Assembly: GCA_026391455.1 (NCBI GenBank)
Contig: JAPLEH010000055.1
Coordinates: forward strand, 124,001 to 188,000
DNA length: 64,000 nt
Origin: Bacteroidota bacterium
Lineage (GTDB): Bacteria; Bacteroidota; Bacteroidia; Chitinophagales; Chitinophagaceae
Reading direction: 5' to 3'
Below are positions 46,069 to 55,756 of this stretch, one piece after another. Each line of letters begins with the position of its first letter. Position 1 is the stretch's first letter. Position numbers and translations under genes: made by a program. Below the pieces are notes generated by a model. That model had not been told where the DNA came from, ran no database searches, and was given only the letters and a program-made list of their open reading frames with translations.

Positions 46069-47337
46069 TTATAACAGGCGGTCGGGCTGCCGGGATACAT
46101 CCATTTTTTTATAAAGTGCTGCCACCATCAGCCAGGTACTGATCAGAATCGCCAGTTCCGTAATGCCTACTGCGATGAGGGTGCCCTTCATGCCCCAATA
46201 ATGCACCAACACCAGGTTGGCAAGAATATTCAGCAACATGGCCGCGATATAAATTCCGGCATAGGTTTTTCGCTGATCGAAAGCCAGCAAGGATACCGTG
46301 GGAGGAATACTGCAACTGATCAATGGGATGAACAGGGCCAATGTACGCAATGCAAACACCGAGGAAGGTATATCGGCCTTCGCAAAAAAGCGGATCAGTT
46401 GTGGTGCGAAAATAAAAACCAGCGCTGAACCGGTGAGGATAAGCAGAAAAAAAGGTACGAATGCACGGCGCAGGAATGTCTTCAGTTGCTCCAGTGAATG
46501 GGTTGCCAGGCGACAGGCTTGCGGATATATCGATTGTGAGAATACAGTAAGGCCCTGCTTCATGGTGAAGAAAATTCTTTCTGCTACTCCATAATAACCT
46601 GCCACCAGATCGTTGGTGAAGAGACGAAGAATAAACAGGTTGCCATATTGTGTAACATTCATAGAGAGGGCGGTGAGTGTAATGGTCCAGCCTGCCTTTA
46701 ACTCGGTCAGTATTGCATGCCAACCGGGAAAAAATAGCTGGAGTCGCTTCGAACGGATAATCGCCGCCATACTGATCATTCCGGCCACCAGGTTGCCAAG
46801 TCCAAAAAAGAAAAGAAACAGCCCGCTGTCTGCCGGCCCTTTAATAAACACAAATACAAGAACTACAAAAATGATCCTGGCTGCCAGGGTACCCATTGCC
46901 AGCCATTGCATTTTTTCTAATCCCTGCAGGAACCAAACCGGTTGTGAAGCATACCCCGGTACAAATACAAATGCCAGTACATATAATAAAAAATGTTCTC
47001 GAATAATCGGAAAGAGGAATGCCAACAAGAGCAGCATGGCAAAAGCAGCGACACAGAGCAGCAACTTGGTAATATACACCAGGGAAAACAACCGGCTGAG
47101 AACGGCCGTATCATCCCGGTGCAGTGACACTTCGCGTGTAGCTGTTTGATTGAAACCATAATCGGTAAACGTAGCCATATAGAACATCAGTACCTGTGCC
47201 ACCGCTATTATGCCATAATTCTCCAAACCAATGCGGGCAATAACAGGGGGAACGACCACCAACTGGAGCAGGGCATTGATGACCTGTACCATTCCGAGTG
47301 AAAAAAAATTGGTAAGTATTTTTGGATGTCCGGCCAT
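46069..47337 (-). CDS. Wzx-type polysaccharide flippase
   Basis: 422 residues with 11-12 TM helices of the MOP/PST superfamily, beginning ILTNFFSLGMVQVINALLQL. Continuous with the Wzy-like gene (19 bp), so these two form a minus-strand unit for export and polymerisation of a lipid-linked glycan. Expressed divergently from the Wzz-like gene. Confidence 0.85.
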   Translation of the reverse strand: MAGHPKILTNFFSLGMVQVINALLQLVVVPPVIARIGLENYGIIAVAQVLMFYMATFTDYGFNQTATREVSLHRDDTAVLSRLFSLVYITKLLLCVAAFAMLLLLAFLFPIIREHFLLYVLAFVFVPGYASQPVWFLQGLEKMQWLAMGTLAARIIFVVLVFVFIKGPADSGLFLFFFGLGNLVAGMISMAAIIRSKRLQLFFPGWHAILTELKAGWTITLTALSMNVTQYGNLFILRLFTNDLVAGYYGVAERIFFTMKQGLTVFSQSIYPQACRLATHSLEQLKTFLRRAFVPFFLLILTGSALVFIFAPQLIRFFAKADIPSSVFALRTLALFIPLISCSIPPTVSLLAFDQRKTYAGIYIAAMLLNILANLVLVHYWGMKGTLIAVGITELAILISTWLMVAALYKKMDVSRQPDRLL

Positions 47338-47516
47338 TGAAAAGATTGAAACGAAGATAAGCCAGCATACTCCCCTTTCCTATCGGTACATAATTTTTTT
47401 TCGATGAAACTTCGAGCAACCCGACATACCTGATTTGCGATATATACATGCTGCCCGCAGCAGCACCTGTACTTTGACTTTACAGGTAAAATGTTTATTT
47501 TCATCAAAACACGGCT

Positions 47517-48371
47517 ATGCAACCAGGTCCGTCTGTACAGAACGAAAGATCCGAAGATATTGACCTCCTTCATCTCGTGGAAAGGGCGCTGCTCTTTTTC
47601 CGCCGCTTCAAATGGGTATTTGTGGGCGCTCTTCTCGCCGGACTGGTTGCGGGTTTTGCCTTTTACAAGAAAATACCCAATACCTACCGCTCGCGAATGG
47701 TGTTGCATTCCTTTTTACTCACCAATCCGGAGCAGATACAACTGGTCAACAACTGGGCACAATTGCTGAGTCAGAAAGAATACCGCACACTCGCACAGCT
47801 TTTTCATTGTGATGAAAAACTGCTGTATGGTGTAAAAAAAATAAAGGCCCGTGAGATTCAGCAGGTATTTACACCCAATAACCCCAACGGTTTTACTGTT
47901 GATGTATGGGTGACCGATAATCAATTGCTCGACAGTCTGCAGGCTGGCATAATCTATGGCTTTGAAAACAACGGGTACATTCGTGAGAGGCTGGACGTAA
48001 AACGAAATGCATTGCGATTACTAATCAGTGAGACTACGGCAGAGATCCTGAAACTGGATTCCACCAAAATGGCACTGGAAAATATCATCCGGGGAAATGG
48101 TCACAGTTCTTCCTCTCTAATCATAGACGGTAGCAGCCTGAGCCGGCAACTGATCGAACTGCAGGAAAAATTGCAAAACTATAAAGAGAATTACCGGTTC
48201 ACCAATGGCGTACAGGTATTACAACCATTCATACCCTTTAGTGAACCAGACGGCCCCCGCCTCCTCTCCTGGCTGATCATCGGCGTATTGGGCTTTACCT
48301 GTATGGCCTGGGCCATTACGGTGGTGTATAATATCAACCGGAAACTGAAACAAAGACAGCAAGGCCGCTGA
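47517..48371 (+). CDS. Wzz-like chain-length determinant family protein
   Basis: 284 residues. TM1 at about 35-55 (WVFVGALLAGLVAGFAFY) and TM2 at about 250-270, with a coiled-coil periplasmic region (LDSTKMALENII, ELQEKLQNYKENY) between them: the Wzz/PCP layout. No kinase domain. It should set glycan chain length with the nearby polymerase. Confidence 0.8.
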   Translation: MQPGPSVQNERSEDIDLLHLVERALLFFRRFKWVFVGALLAGLVAGFAFYKKIPNTYRSRMVLHSFLLTNPEQIQLVNNWAQLLSQKEYRTLAQLFHCDEKLLYGVKKIKAREIQQVFTPNNPNGFTVDVWVTDNQLLDSLQAGIIYGFENNGYIRERLDVKRNALRLLISETTAEILKLDSTKMALENIIRGNGHSSSSLIIDGSSLSRQLIELQEKLQNYKENYRFTNGVQVLQPFIPFSEPDGPRLLSWLIIGVLGFTCMAWAITVVYNINRKLKQRQQGR

Positions 48372-48393
48372 GTTTTTTCAGGCCCTTCACTGC

Positions 48394-49704
48394 ATGAAAT
48401 CAACCGTTGAAAAAAAGGATTTGCTGAGCACGGCCTTATTCATCATTTATCTCCTGTTTTTTGCGGGGCTGATCTTTTCCTGGCGTGCAGTGAGCAGTAT
48501 CAGCACCGGGTTAATGCTGATAGTGGGTTTTGTTGATCTCCGTGAAAAGGGCGGTTCTTTAAGACCAAAGCCGGTCATACTGTATTTCTATATCGCCTGT
48601 ATAGTGTTATTTTCCATACAGGCTGTATTGTATATGCTTACCGATCATACACTGCGTGGAGCACAGGAACTTCAACTGAAAGCCGGATTGCTGGCAGTAC
48701 CGCCTGCCCTTTTTTTTAGCAGCGACTTTGTGCAGCGAAAAAAAGATGACTTACAAAAATCATTTCTGCTTTTACTTTTAATGGCTTTGCTCATTTGTAT
48801 CAGCTTAGCCATCGCACAATATCTCCGGCATCAAGATTCCGGGTATTTCTTTTATCACACACTGGTAAAGCCGATACACCAGCATGCTGTATATTTTTCG
48901 CTGCTCGTGTATTTCGCCATCCTTCCCCTGCTGGAAAACCTTTTGTATAGACGTTTCTTTTTCCCCCGAAACGCATCACTTTGTCTGCTCGTATTTTTTA
49001 TCGGATCTCTGATATTGCTTTCTTCCAAATTGGTGATAGCCATTACCGTAATCACGCTGGTGAGCTACCTCATTCGTCAATACCTGTCGCGGCGATTCAC
49101 GAAAAAATTGCTGGCGGTTTGTTTATTACTGACTGTAATGGGCTTATCTGTTTTAATGTTGACACGCAACCCCGTGAGTAACCGCTTTACGGATCTCTTC
49201 CGGGGAGATATTCAGGTGACCCGGCAGGCGGAATTCCATACACATGATTATTTTAATGGATTGCAGTTTCGTTTGCTTCAATGGCAACTGGTGCCGGCGA
49301 TACTCAATGAGCAACATGCCTGGATACCCGGTACCGGCGCCGGACATTCACAAGATCTGCTGAACCAGAAATACCGGGAGAAACATATGTACACGGGCGA
49401 TACCGGTGAAACAGATAAAGGATATGCCTTGTACAATACGCATAACCAATGGCTGGAATCCCTGCTCAAAAATGGCGTGTTCGGACTTGCAGGCTTCTTC
49501 CTTTTATCACTTTCCCTGGTGATGCTGGCCTTTACATTCCGCAGACCGCTGCCGGTCACCCGGCAGGTTGTATGTATTCTGCTATTGTATTGCTTTACCG
49601 AAGCCATTCTGGAAACACAATACGGGCTTATTATATATATTTTTTTCCCTTTGTTCTTTTTCTTCACAGAAACAGACAACTTTGTAGCTGAACCTTCCGA
49701 TTAG
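48394..49704 (+). CDS. O-antigen ligase/polymerase family membrane protein
   Basis: 436 residues, about ten TM helices and a large periplasmic loop between them (residues about 270-350: GIPGTGAGHSQDLL-like with HNQWLESLLKNGVFG), typical of the Wzy_C/WaaL group. Follows the Wzz-like gene by 22 bp and precedes a GT2 gene by 17 bp. Confidence 0.82.
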   Translation: MKSTVEKKDLLSTALFIIYLLFFAGLIFSWRAVSSISTGLMLIVGFVDLREKGGSLRPKPVILYFYIACIVLFSIQAVLYMLTDHTLRGAQELQLKAGLLAVPPALFFSSDFVQRKKDDLQKSFLLLLLMALLICISLAIAQYLRHQDSGYFFYHTLVKPIHQHAVYFSLLVYFAILPLLENLLYRRFFFPRNASLCLLVFFIGSLILLSSKLVIAITVITLVSYLIRQYLSRRFTKKLLAVCLLLTVMGLSVLMLTRNPVSNRFTDLFRGDIQVTRQAEFHTHDYFNGLQFRLLQWQLVPAILNEQHAWIPGTGAGHSQDLLNQKYREKHMYTGDTGETDKGYALYNTHNQWLESLLKNGVFGLAGFFLLSLSLVMLAFTFRRPLPVTRQVVCILLLYCFTEAILETQYGLIIYIFFPLFFFFTETDNFVAEPSD

Positions 49705-49721
49705 TAAAAGGAACAACACAT

Positions 49722-50546
49722 ATGCATCCGTTATCAGCCGTCATAATCACTTTTAATGAGGAAGCTAATATTTCCCGCTGTATCGCTTCGGTGAAAAAGG
49801 TGGCCGATGAGATCATTGTACTCGATTCATATTCCAACGATGATACGGTAGCAATTGCCAGGGCAGCAGGTGCTATCGTGTACCAGGAAAAATTCAGAGG
49901 CTATATCGGGCAAAAGAATTACGCCATGCAACTGGCCACCCATAACTATATACTGAGCCTGGATGCCGATGAAACCTTAGACGAAGCACTGATCGCGGCT
50001 GTACTGGATGCTAAACAAACCTTTTCTCACCGGGCGTATATCATGCACCGGTGTACGAATTATTGTGGTCGTTTCATCCGGCATGGCTTATGGTATCCCG
50101 ATCCTAAGATCCGTTTGTTTGACAGACGCGTAGCCCAATGGGCTGGATTAAATCCCCATGATAAAATACAGGTAAAGAAAGGATTGGAAGTAAAAAAACT
50201 CAAAGGTGATATCCTTCATTATTCCTTTAAAACGCCCGACGACCTGGTATGGCAGTTGAACCGGTTAAGCTCCATAGCCGCTGCTTCCTTATACGCCAAT
50301 GGAAAAAGAAGTAATTGGTTCAAAATACTGGTGCGCCCTACCTGGGCATTTATCAACGGGTATATATTCCGGCTTGGTTTGCTCGATGGTGCAGACGGAT
50401 TTACGATTGCCGTGAATACAGCTCACCAGGTTTTTTTGAAATATATAAAATTGTATCGCCTGCAACATGCTTCTGTAAAACGAAATACCTCAAGCCTGCA
50501 ACGAACCGTATTGCCTGAACAAAAATCAGCAGCCGGTGACCGATAA
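49722..50546 (+). CDS. GT2 glycosyltransferase (WaaE/KdtX-like)
   Basis: 274 residues: SAVIITFNEEANISRCI, IIVLDSYSNDDTVAIA, and the DxD site SLDADETLDE. The ending IFRLGLLDGADGFTIAVNTA is shared with LPS-core beta-1,4-glucosyltransferases. It overlaps the next gene (GTG start 50536) by 11 bp. Confidence 0.88.
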   Translation: MHPLSAVIITFNEEANISRCIASVKKVADEIIVLDSYSNDDTVAIARAAGAIVYQEKFRGYIGQKNYAMQLATHNYILSLDADETLDEALIAAVLDAKQTFSHRAYIMHRCTNYCGRFIRHGLWYPDPKIRLFDRRVAQWAGLNPHDKIQVKKGLEVKKLKGDILHYSFKTPDDLVWQLNRLSSIAAASLYANGKRSNWFKILVRPTWAFINGYIFRLGLLDGADGFTIAVNTAHQVFLKYIKLYRLQHASVKRNTSSLQRTVLPEQKSAAGDR

Positions 50547-51609
50547 GCCCGCAAGTATTATTTTTCTTACGCCCGGCTTTCCCAAGGATGAATCCGACAG
50601 CACCTGCCTGCCATTGCAACAAGCTTTGGTAAAAGAACTGAGCCGTAATAATCCGGCGATAAGGATTACTGTCGTATCCATACAATATCCGTTTGAAGAA
50701 AAAACATATACATGGAATGGCATTACCGTTATGGCTGCCGGCGGCAGGAATAAAAGTGGCATCTCACGCCGTAATACCTGGCGAAGAACGAAAAACTTGT
50801 TAGCGTCAATACATGCCCACCATACCATTTTGGGCATCATCAGTTGCTGGTGCGATGAAGCCGCGCTGCTGGGAAAAGAATTTGCAGACAACCACGGGCT
50901 TGCACACTGGTGCTGGATCTGCGGGCAGGATGCAAGAGCAGAAAACAGGATGGTAAAAAAAATAAACCCACGACCAACAGAGCTGGTCGCCCTCTCTGAT
51001 TTCATCAACGAAGAATTTGCCCGCAACCACGGTATTATACCTGCCTATACGATCTACCCGGGTGTGGACACCTCATTATTTTCAACCGACCCCGGTACCA
51101 GAGTGATCGACCTGCTAGCAGCAGGCTCATTGATACCGCTCAAACAATGGCTGCTTTTTATAGAAATCGTGGCCGCGCTGGTTCCCCGCTTTCCGGCATT
51201 GCGTGCAGCCATATGCGGAGATGGCTCTGAACGAAAGCAACTGGAAAAAGCGATCAGCAAAGCGGGTATCAGCAATTCGGTTATACTTACGGGTGAGATC
51301 CCGCATGATGAATTGATTCAACTGATGCAACGTAGCAAAATACTGGCACACACTTCTTCCTATGAAGGCTTTGGTATGGTACAGGCAGAAGCTTTGTTTG
51401 CCGGTGCGCAGGTGGTGAGTTTTGTAAAGCCGGTAAAGCAGAATATTCCTGGCTGGCATATTACGTCCTCTGTTGATGAAATGAAAAATAAAATTGAGGA
51501 ACTACTCTCCCTTCCTTTCACATCTCCCCCGCCCCCGTCGCTTTTTACAATCGAACAAACGGCAAACGCTTTTATGCAACTTATTCAAACCCATGCAGCA
51601 TCGCATTGA
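50536..51609 (+). CDS. GT4 glycosyltransferase
   Basis: 357 residues from GTG 50536 (no nearby ATG). N-terminal IIFLTPGFPKDESD and C-domain LAAGSLIPLKQW and HTSSYEGFGMVQAEALFAGA (EGFG...E type) define GT4. Its 3' end overlaps the convergent GT4 gene by 29 bp. Confidence 0.87.
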   Translation: MTDKPASIIFLTPGFPKDESDSTCLPLQQALVKELSRNNPAIRITVVSIQYPFEEKTYTWNGITVMAAGGRNKSGISRRNTWRRTKNLLASIHAHHTILGIISCWCDEAALLGKEFADNHGLAHWCWICGQDARAENRMVKKINPRPTELVALSDFINEEFARNHGIIPAYTIYPGVDTSLFSTDPGTRVIDLLAAGSLIPLKQWLLFIEIVAALVPRFPALRAAICGDGSERKQLEKAISKAGISNSVILTGEIPHDELIQLMQRSKILAHTSSYEGFGMVQAEALFAGAQVVSFVKPVKQNIPGWHITSSVDEMKNKIEELLSLPFTSPPPPSLFTIEQTANAFMQLIQTHAASH

Positions 51610-52684
51610 TCTTTGCGGCAATGGCAGTAAATGAAAAATGTTCCTGAAAACGTTTCATTACTTTTTCTTTTTCGGCCTTTCGGTTGAGCAGGTCTGACTT
51701 TACCAGCGCATTAAGCAGCGAATTTGGGTCACCCGGTTTGAATAAAATACCCACTTCCCCACTACCGGTAAGCACACAAAACGGATCAATATCAGTTACC
51801 AAAGGAATCACTCCGCAGGACATGGCTTCACATACAGATATACCGCCTCCTTCGAAATGAGAAGCAGAGATAAAAAAATCAGCAGCCCGGTACCAATTTT
51901 CAAGAGCAGCATGCGGTTGTTTCCCGACAAACCGGATCTTGCCTGCGGCAGTTGGGTTTTCACTCACCATTTGTTCCAGCACAGGTAAAAGCTCCGGTTC
52001 ATGAAAGATCATGCATAACAAGGCATCGTGTCCTTTTGCCAGGTATTGAATAAATGCTGTCACTGCGGTAACCGGGTCTTTATTCGCATCCAGCCTGCCG
52101 ACCCACAGATAGATCGGCTTATCCGGCAATTGCAATGCCTGCCGCGCCAGCGCCTGATCACCGTGCTGAAATACGGATGACCCATGAAAAATTTCACTGA
52201 TCTTTTTTGGCTCTCGGATAATGCCTTTGTCCACCCATTCTTGCCCGAAGGCAGCAGACGTGAACAGATAGGCATCTACATACCGGTCGGCCCATTGTTG
52301 CAATCGTTTCCGATATCCTGTTGAAGGTTTTTCTGCCTGATTGATTATTACGATCCTTGTATTACGACCGGCCATCATCCGCAACTGGATCAACTGAAAC
52401 GGAAAAATAAACCCGTTGATAAAGACCACATCAGGAGAAAGCTTTTTGATCAGCCGGTGTATTTGAAATGGAAAGCGTTTTGTTTGCTGCAGTTGCCGGA
52501 TAAAATAATAACGGACACCCTTATGCAAAATTTCCCCTTCATAGTTTATTCGTTCTATACTGATCACTTCGTGGCAGGGCACGAGGCTCTCCAGTATACC
52601 AGTATACCCTTCGATCCGTTGCAGCCATTGCACCGGATCAGCGAAAGAAGGAACACCTGCATAACTCGTAAATAATAATTTCAT
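51581..52684 (-). CDS. GT4 glycosyltransferase
   Basis: 367 residues. KLLFTSYAGVPSFADPV N-domain; C-domain LWVGRLDANKDPVTAVTAF and SASHFEGGGISVCEAMSCG. Last gene of the minus-strand arm of the divergon, 9 bp after the GNAT-like gene. Acceptor unknown. Confidence 0.87.
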   Translation of the reverse strand: MKLLFTSYAGVPSFADPVQWLQRIEGYTGILESLVPCHEVISIERINYEGEILHKGVRYYFIRQLQQTKRFPFQIHRLIKKLSPDVVFINGFIFPFQLIQLRMMAGRNTRIVIINQAEKPSTGYRKRLQQWADRYVDAYLFTSAAFGQEWVDKGIIREPKKISEIFHGSSVFQHGDQALARQALQLPDKPIYLWVGRLDANKDPVTAVTAFIQYLAKGHDALLCMIFHEPELLPVLEQMVSENPTAAGKIRFVGKQPHAALENWYRAADFFISASHFEGGGISVCEAMSCGVIPLVTDIDPFCVLTGSGEVGILFKPGDPNSLLNALVKSDLLNRKAEKEKVMKRFQEHFSFTAIAAKINAMLHGFE

Positions 52685-52693
52685 TTCCCGTTT

Positions 52694-53662
52694 TTAAAAT
52701 ATATCAATATCAGCAAAAGAAAATTTGATCTGCTCCGGCGGCAGACCAGCTCCAAAATCCTGAAATAAAACCGGGTACGATTCAACGGGCTGGATATGCT
52801 GCGCCCATATCCGATACAGCCCGGTGCCCGGTGAAAGATGTAATTGAATTTCACTGATACCCAACCGGCGGGCGACACGGGTTAACTTTTTCATTACTGC
52901 TTCGAAATTCTGTTCCGTTACCCCTTCCATATCGCCGATCATCAGGTAATACCGGTCCGATATCCATATTTTGGCCCCTGCCAACCCAATCACCAGGGAG
53001 GCATTATACGTTTTCCAGGTAAGAAAAGCTTCATCGCGCCATAAGCCTGCAAAGCCCTCCTCTAATGCTGAAGAAACCAATCCGTTGCCGGGCAAGCGGA
53101 ATTTTTTCAATACCCTGTTACGGTGCCATTGATATAAAAATGACAACGCTTTTATTTTACGTAACCCCTTTATCAGCCAAAAAGATTTTACCGGCACCCG
53201 AAACAATGACATGTGTTCAGTCTTTTTCCAATTCAGTTTATTCACCGTACCATAATAGGATTGCTGATTAGGAAATCCAAATAACAACAATATATTATTC
53301 GCTTTGGCCAATTCAAACAAACAACGGGATAATCCTACAAACATGCCTTTATAGCGGTGGTTCGGATCCGTCATGATATCTATATTCTGCGCCGCGATCA
53401 CTTTCTCTCCCTTATAACTTATAAAACAGGGTTGCAATCCATTGAAGGCTACCGGTTGCCCTTCTTGATTATAAGCGAGAAAACCCATAAAAGAAAAACC
53501 GGTATAGGAGGTATCGTACTTTTTTTCAAAATAAGCCGCGCTGCTGTTTTTGCCATGTACTGCCTTATAGAGGCGTGCCAGATCCCCACAAGTACTGCGT
53601 GTCAGTCTTTCCAACCTGTATTCACCGGGAATATGTTCAGTAATGGCCCCTGATGGTTGCAT
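52694..53662 (-). CDS. GNAT-fold acetyltransferase-like protein
   Basis: 322 residues. The first 160 residues form a GNAT-type module (FLAYNQEGQPVAFNGLQPCF, MTDPNHRYKGMFVGLSRCLF, where the acetyl-CoA loop R-x-x-G-x-F is found, and FGFPNQQSYYGTVN). The C-terminal half is unrecognised. This type often N-acylates amino sugars in surface glycan clusters (known for the neighbourhood). Its start overlaps the deacetylase stop by 26 bp. Confidence 0.75.
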   Translation of the reverse strand: MQPSGAITEHIPGEYRLERLTRSTCGDLARLYKAVHGKNSSAAYFEKKYDTSYTGFSFMGFLAYNQEGQPVAFNGLQPCFISYKGEKVIAAQNIDIMTDPNHRYKGMFVGLSRCLFELAKANNILLLFGFPNQQSYYGTVNKLNWKKTEHMSLFRVPVKSFWLIKGLRKIKALSFLYQWHRNRVLKKFRLPGNGLVSSALEEGFAGLWRDEAFLTWKTYNASLVIGLAGAKIWISDRYYLMIGDMEGVTEQNFEAVMKKLTRVARRLGISEIQLHLSPGTGLYRIWAQHIQPVESYPVLFQDFGAGLPPEQIKFSFADIDIF

Positions 53663-54626
53663 AGAGTTGATTCAGCGGGTTAATAAAGGGGTTAATGGTA
53701 AAACGGTCGCGCAATCCCGGAAAAGCTTCATCATCACAGTGCAAGAACCGGTCTGCATAAAGTTGTGAAAATCCTGCTTCGGTGGCAGCATGCAGTATTT
53801 CTATATTGTAAGACCCATAAGGAAAAGCCATTGCCTGCACGGGTTTCCCGGTGATCCGCTCAATGTATGTTTTAGCCTTAGCTGCATCTTCCTTTACTTG
53901 ACTGGCTGTCATACCCGCCAGGTCATCATGATGAAGACTATGGCAACCAACCGTAGCCCATTTACTTTGTGCGAGGGCGGTCAATTGTGATTCATTCATT
54001 TGCAACCAGTACTCCTGTTCGGATTGACGGCAATATCGTTTCAATTGGGTGATCATTTCCTTTTTAGCAGCAAAGGGAGAACGCCGCAATATATCTGAAA
54101 GGCATTCACCACCCGCTGTACGATAGCGGCCATCGCCCCCTTTTGCATAGCTGATATCATTTATACGAATCGTGGCAGGCCCGTAGCGGTATGCCGCAGC
54201 GAGCACATCATTCCATAACACATCATAACCTACAGCACGCGCACCCGTAACAAAAAAGATCGCGGGTACTTCGTATTTTTCCAATAATGGTAATACGGTC
54301 GTATAATTATTGGCGAAGCCATCATCAAAACTCAGGCAAAGATTGAATCGCTCTGTACTGAAACGACCATTGAAATAATCATCGGGGTTCAGCAGGTGAC
54401 AGTATTTTTTATAAAGCCGCAATTGCTTTTCAAACACCCGCTCGGTAATGAAAAGGGTATTAAAACGCTGCGGATCCCTGTTACATACCCCATGGTATAC
54501 CAGCATCCGATGTCCGCGTGCGGCACGAAAACCTGAGGCAGCACTTCCGGTAATGCCTGCCCAATCATTGCCAAGCCCTTTCAGCCTTGAACGTACCCGT
54601 TGAATGGTATGGTAATAGCCGGACAT
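53637..54626 (-). CDS. Polysaccharide deacetylase (CE4/NodB) family protein
   Basis: 329 residues. NodB homology domain: LCLSFDDGFANNY (metal-binding Asp), EVPAIFFVTG, and GCHSLHHDDLAGM with the His-x3-His metal ligand set, ending VQAMAFPYGSYN. No signal peptide is obvious, so it may act on cytoplasmic lipid-linked sugars or be membrane-attached. 2 bp from the amidohydrolase gene. Confidence 0.87.
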   Translation of the reverse strand: MSGYYHTIQRVRSRLKGLGNDWAGITGSAASGFRAARGHRMLVYHGVCNRDPQRFNTLFITERVFEKQLRLYKKYCHLLNPDDYFNGRFSTERFNLCLSFDDGFANNYTTVLPLLEKYEVPAIFFVTGARAVGYDVLWNDVLAAAYRYGPATIRINDISYAKGGDGRYRTAGGECLSDILRRSPFAAKKEMITQLKRYCRQSEQEYWLQMNESQLTALAQSKWATVGCHSLHHDDLAGMTASQVKEDAAKAKTYIERITGKPVQAMAFPYGSYNIEILHAATEAGFSQLYADRFLHCDDEAFPGLRDRFTINPFINPLNQLYATIRGHY

Positions 54627-54628
54627 TT

Positions 54629-55756
54629 TCAGGAAATGATAAATGGTTGATACAAGTTGGGATAACGGGAACGTATATGCGAAAATAATTCGTGGATTCC
54701 TTTTTTTACATAATATAAATTTCCATACATCTGTATCGGTTCATACTTTTCTTTTTCAACCGGTACTGTATGGCTGAGCATGATCTCTCCTTTTCTGATC
54801 ACCATCGACAATTCTTCTCCATATTTTCCGAAAAGGGATGTGCCTTCTTTTTTTATGACCAGGTCGGCACGCATACCAGCTTCGATCACTCCTCTGTCAT
54901 GCAATTGCCAAAGCCGGGCTGCATTGCCGGTCAGCATCTGTAATAATTCCGACTCTGTTGTTTTAGCATTCCGGAGTGCGCTATTAAAATGTGCGGCTGC
55001 CTCCCAGGCAGCAGTTAGGGTGGAATCCGTTCCAAATACGATGGTGGTATGTTGATGCAGCGAAGGAATATCGGCGGTGGTACCCAGTAAAAAATAATTA
55101 GAAGCCGGGCACCAGACCAGGCCTGCAAAAGAGGTGGCCTGTTCCGCATTCATAGCCACACCATGTACTGCCACGATGGGCCGCTTCCAGTGATTTTTCC
55201 GTATCACTTTTTTAATTTCCTGCCGGGCTGCCTCGTCAGTCCCCTCCCCGATATGCATCACGAAGGGTTGCCGCCTGCGAAAAGGCCAGTTGAGTTTGGC
55301 GATCCAGTTTTTTTCAAAGGCCGGTGAATGCAGGCAATAACATTCCTGCCATACATCTGCCAATTCATTACCCGCATTGAGCTGTACACCATGATTAACC
55401 ACCGTTGTGAAACCGCCGAGTATATTTTTATATAAACCCCATTTGATCCGCAACGGTTCCGGTATTTTTTTTACCGCATCAATCTCTGTTGCAAAAGACT
55501 GGTGAATATCACGGCCCCAGACCGTGTAGTTTTTATAAAGGCCATTGCCCATTGCCGGATAACAATTGAAATCGAGATGTTCATGTGAATTGATGAAACC
55601 GGGTAAGGCCAGATAACCCTCCAGGTGTATATGAGGCCCCGGGATTGTATGACTTAGTGGTTCATTTGTATCGGTGATGGACCGGATAACCCCATCCGTA
55701 ATATGGATATTTTTTCTGACGGGACTATCATGTAAACGAATATCAAGCAGGACCAT
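54629..55756 (-). CDS. Amidohydrolase family protein
   Basis: 375 residues. Metal-ligand sites: INSHEHLD (the H-x-H of the family appears as HEH), VMHIGEG, AVHGVAMN, and the catalytic Asp in FGTDSTLT. The N-terminal beta-sandwich (VLLDIRLHDSPVRKNIHITD) and its return near the C-terminus are typical. Resembles chlorohydrolase/aminodeoxyfutalosine deaminase relatives, but the substrate is unknown. Its start overlaps the upstream methyltransferase by 14 bp. Confidence 0.82.
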   Translation of the reverse strand: MVLLDIRLHDSPVRKNIHITDGVIRSITDTNEPLSHTIPGPHIHLEGYLALPGFINSHEHLDFNCYPAMGNGLYKNYTVWGRDIHQSFATEIDAVKKIPEPLRIKWGLYKNILGGFTTVVNHGVQLNAGNELADVWQECYCLHSPAFEKNWIAKLNWPFRRRQPFVMHIGEGTDEAARQEIKKVIRKNHWKRPIVAVHGVAMNAEQATSFAGLVWCPASNYFLLGTTADIPSLHQHTTIVFGTDSTLTAAWEAAAHFNSALRNAKTTESELLQMLTGNAARLWQLHDRGVIEAGMRADLVIKKEGTSLFGKYGEELSMVIRKGEIMLSHTVPVEKEKYEPIQMYGNLYYVKKGIHELFSHIRSRYPNLYQPFIIS

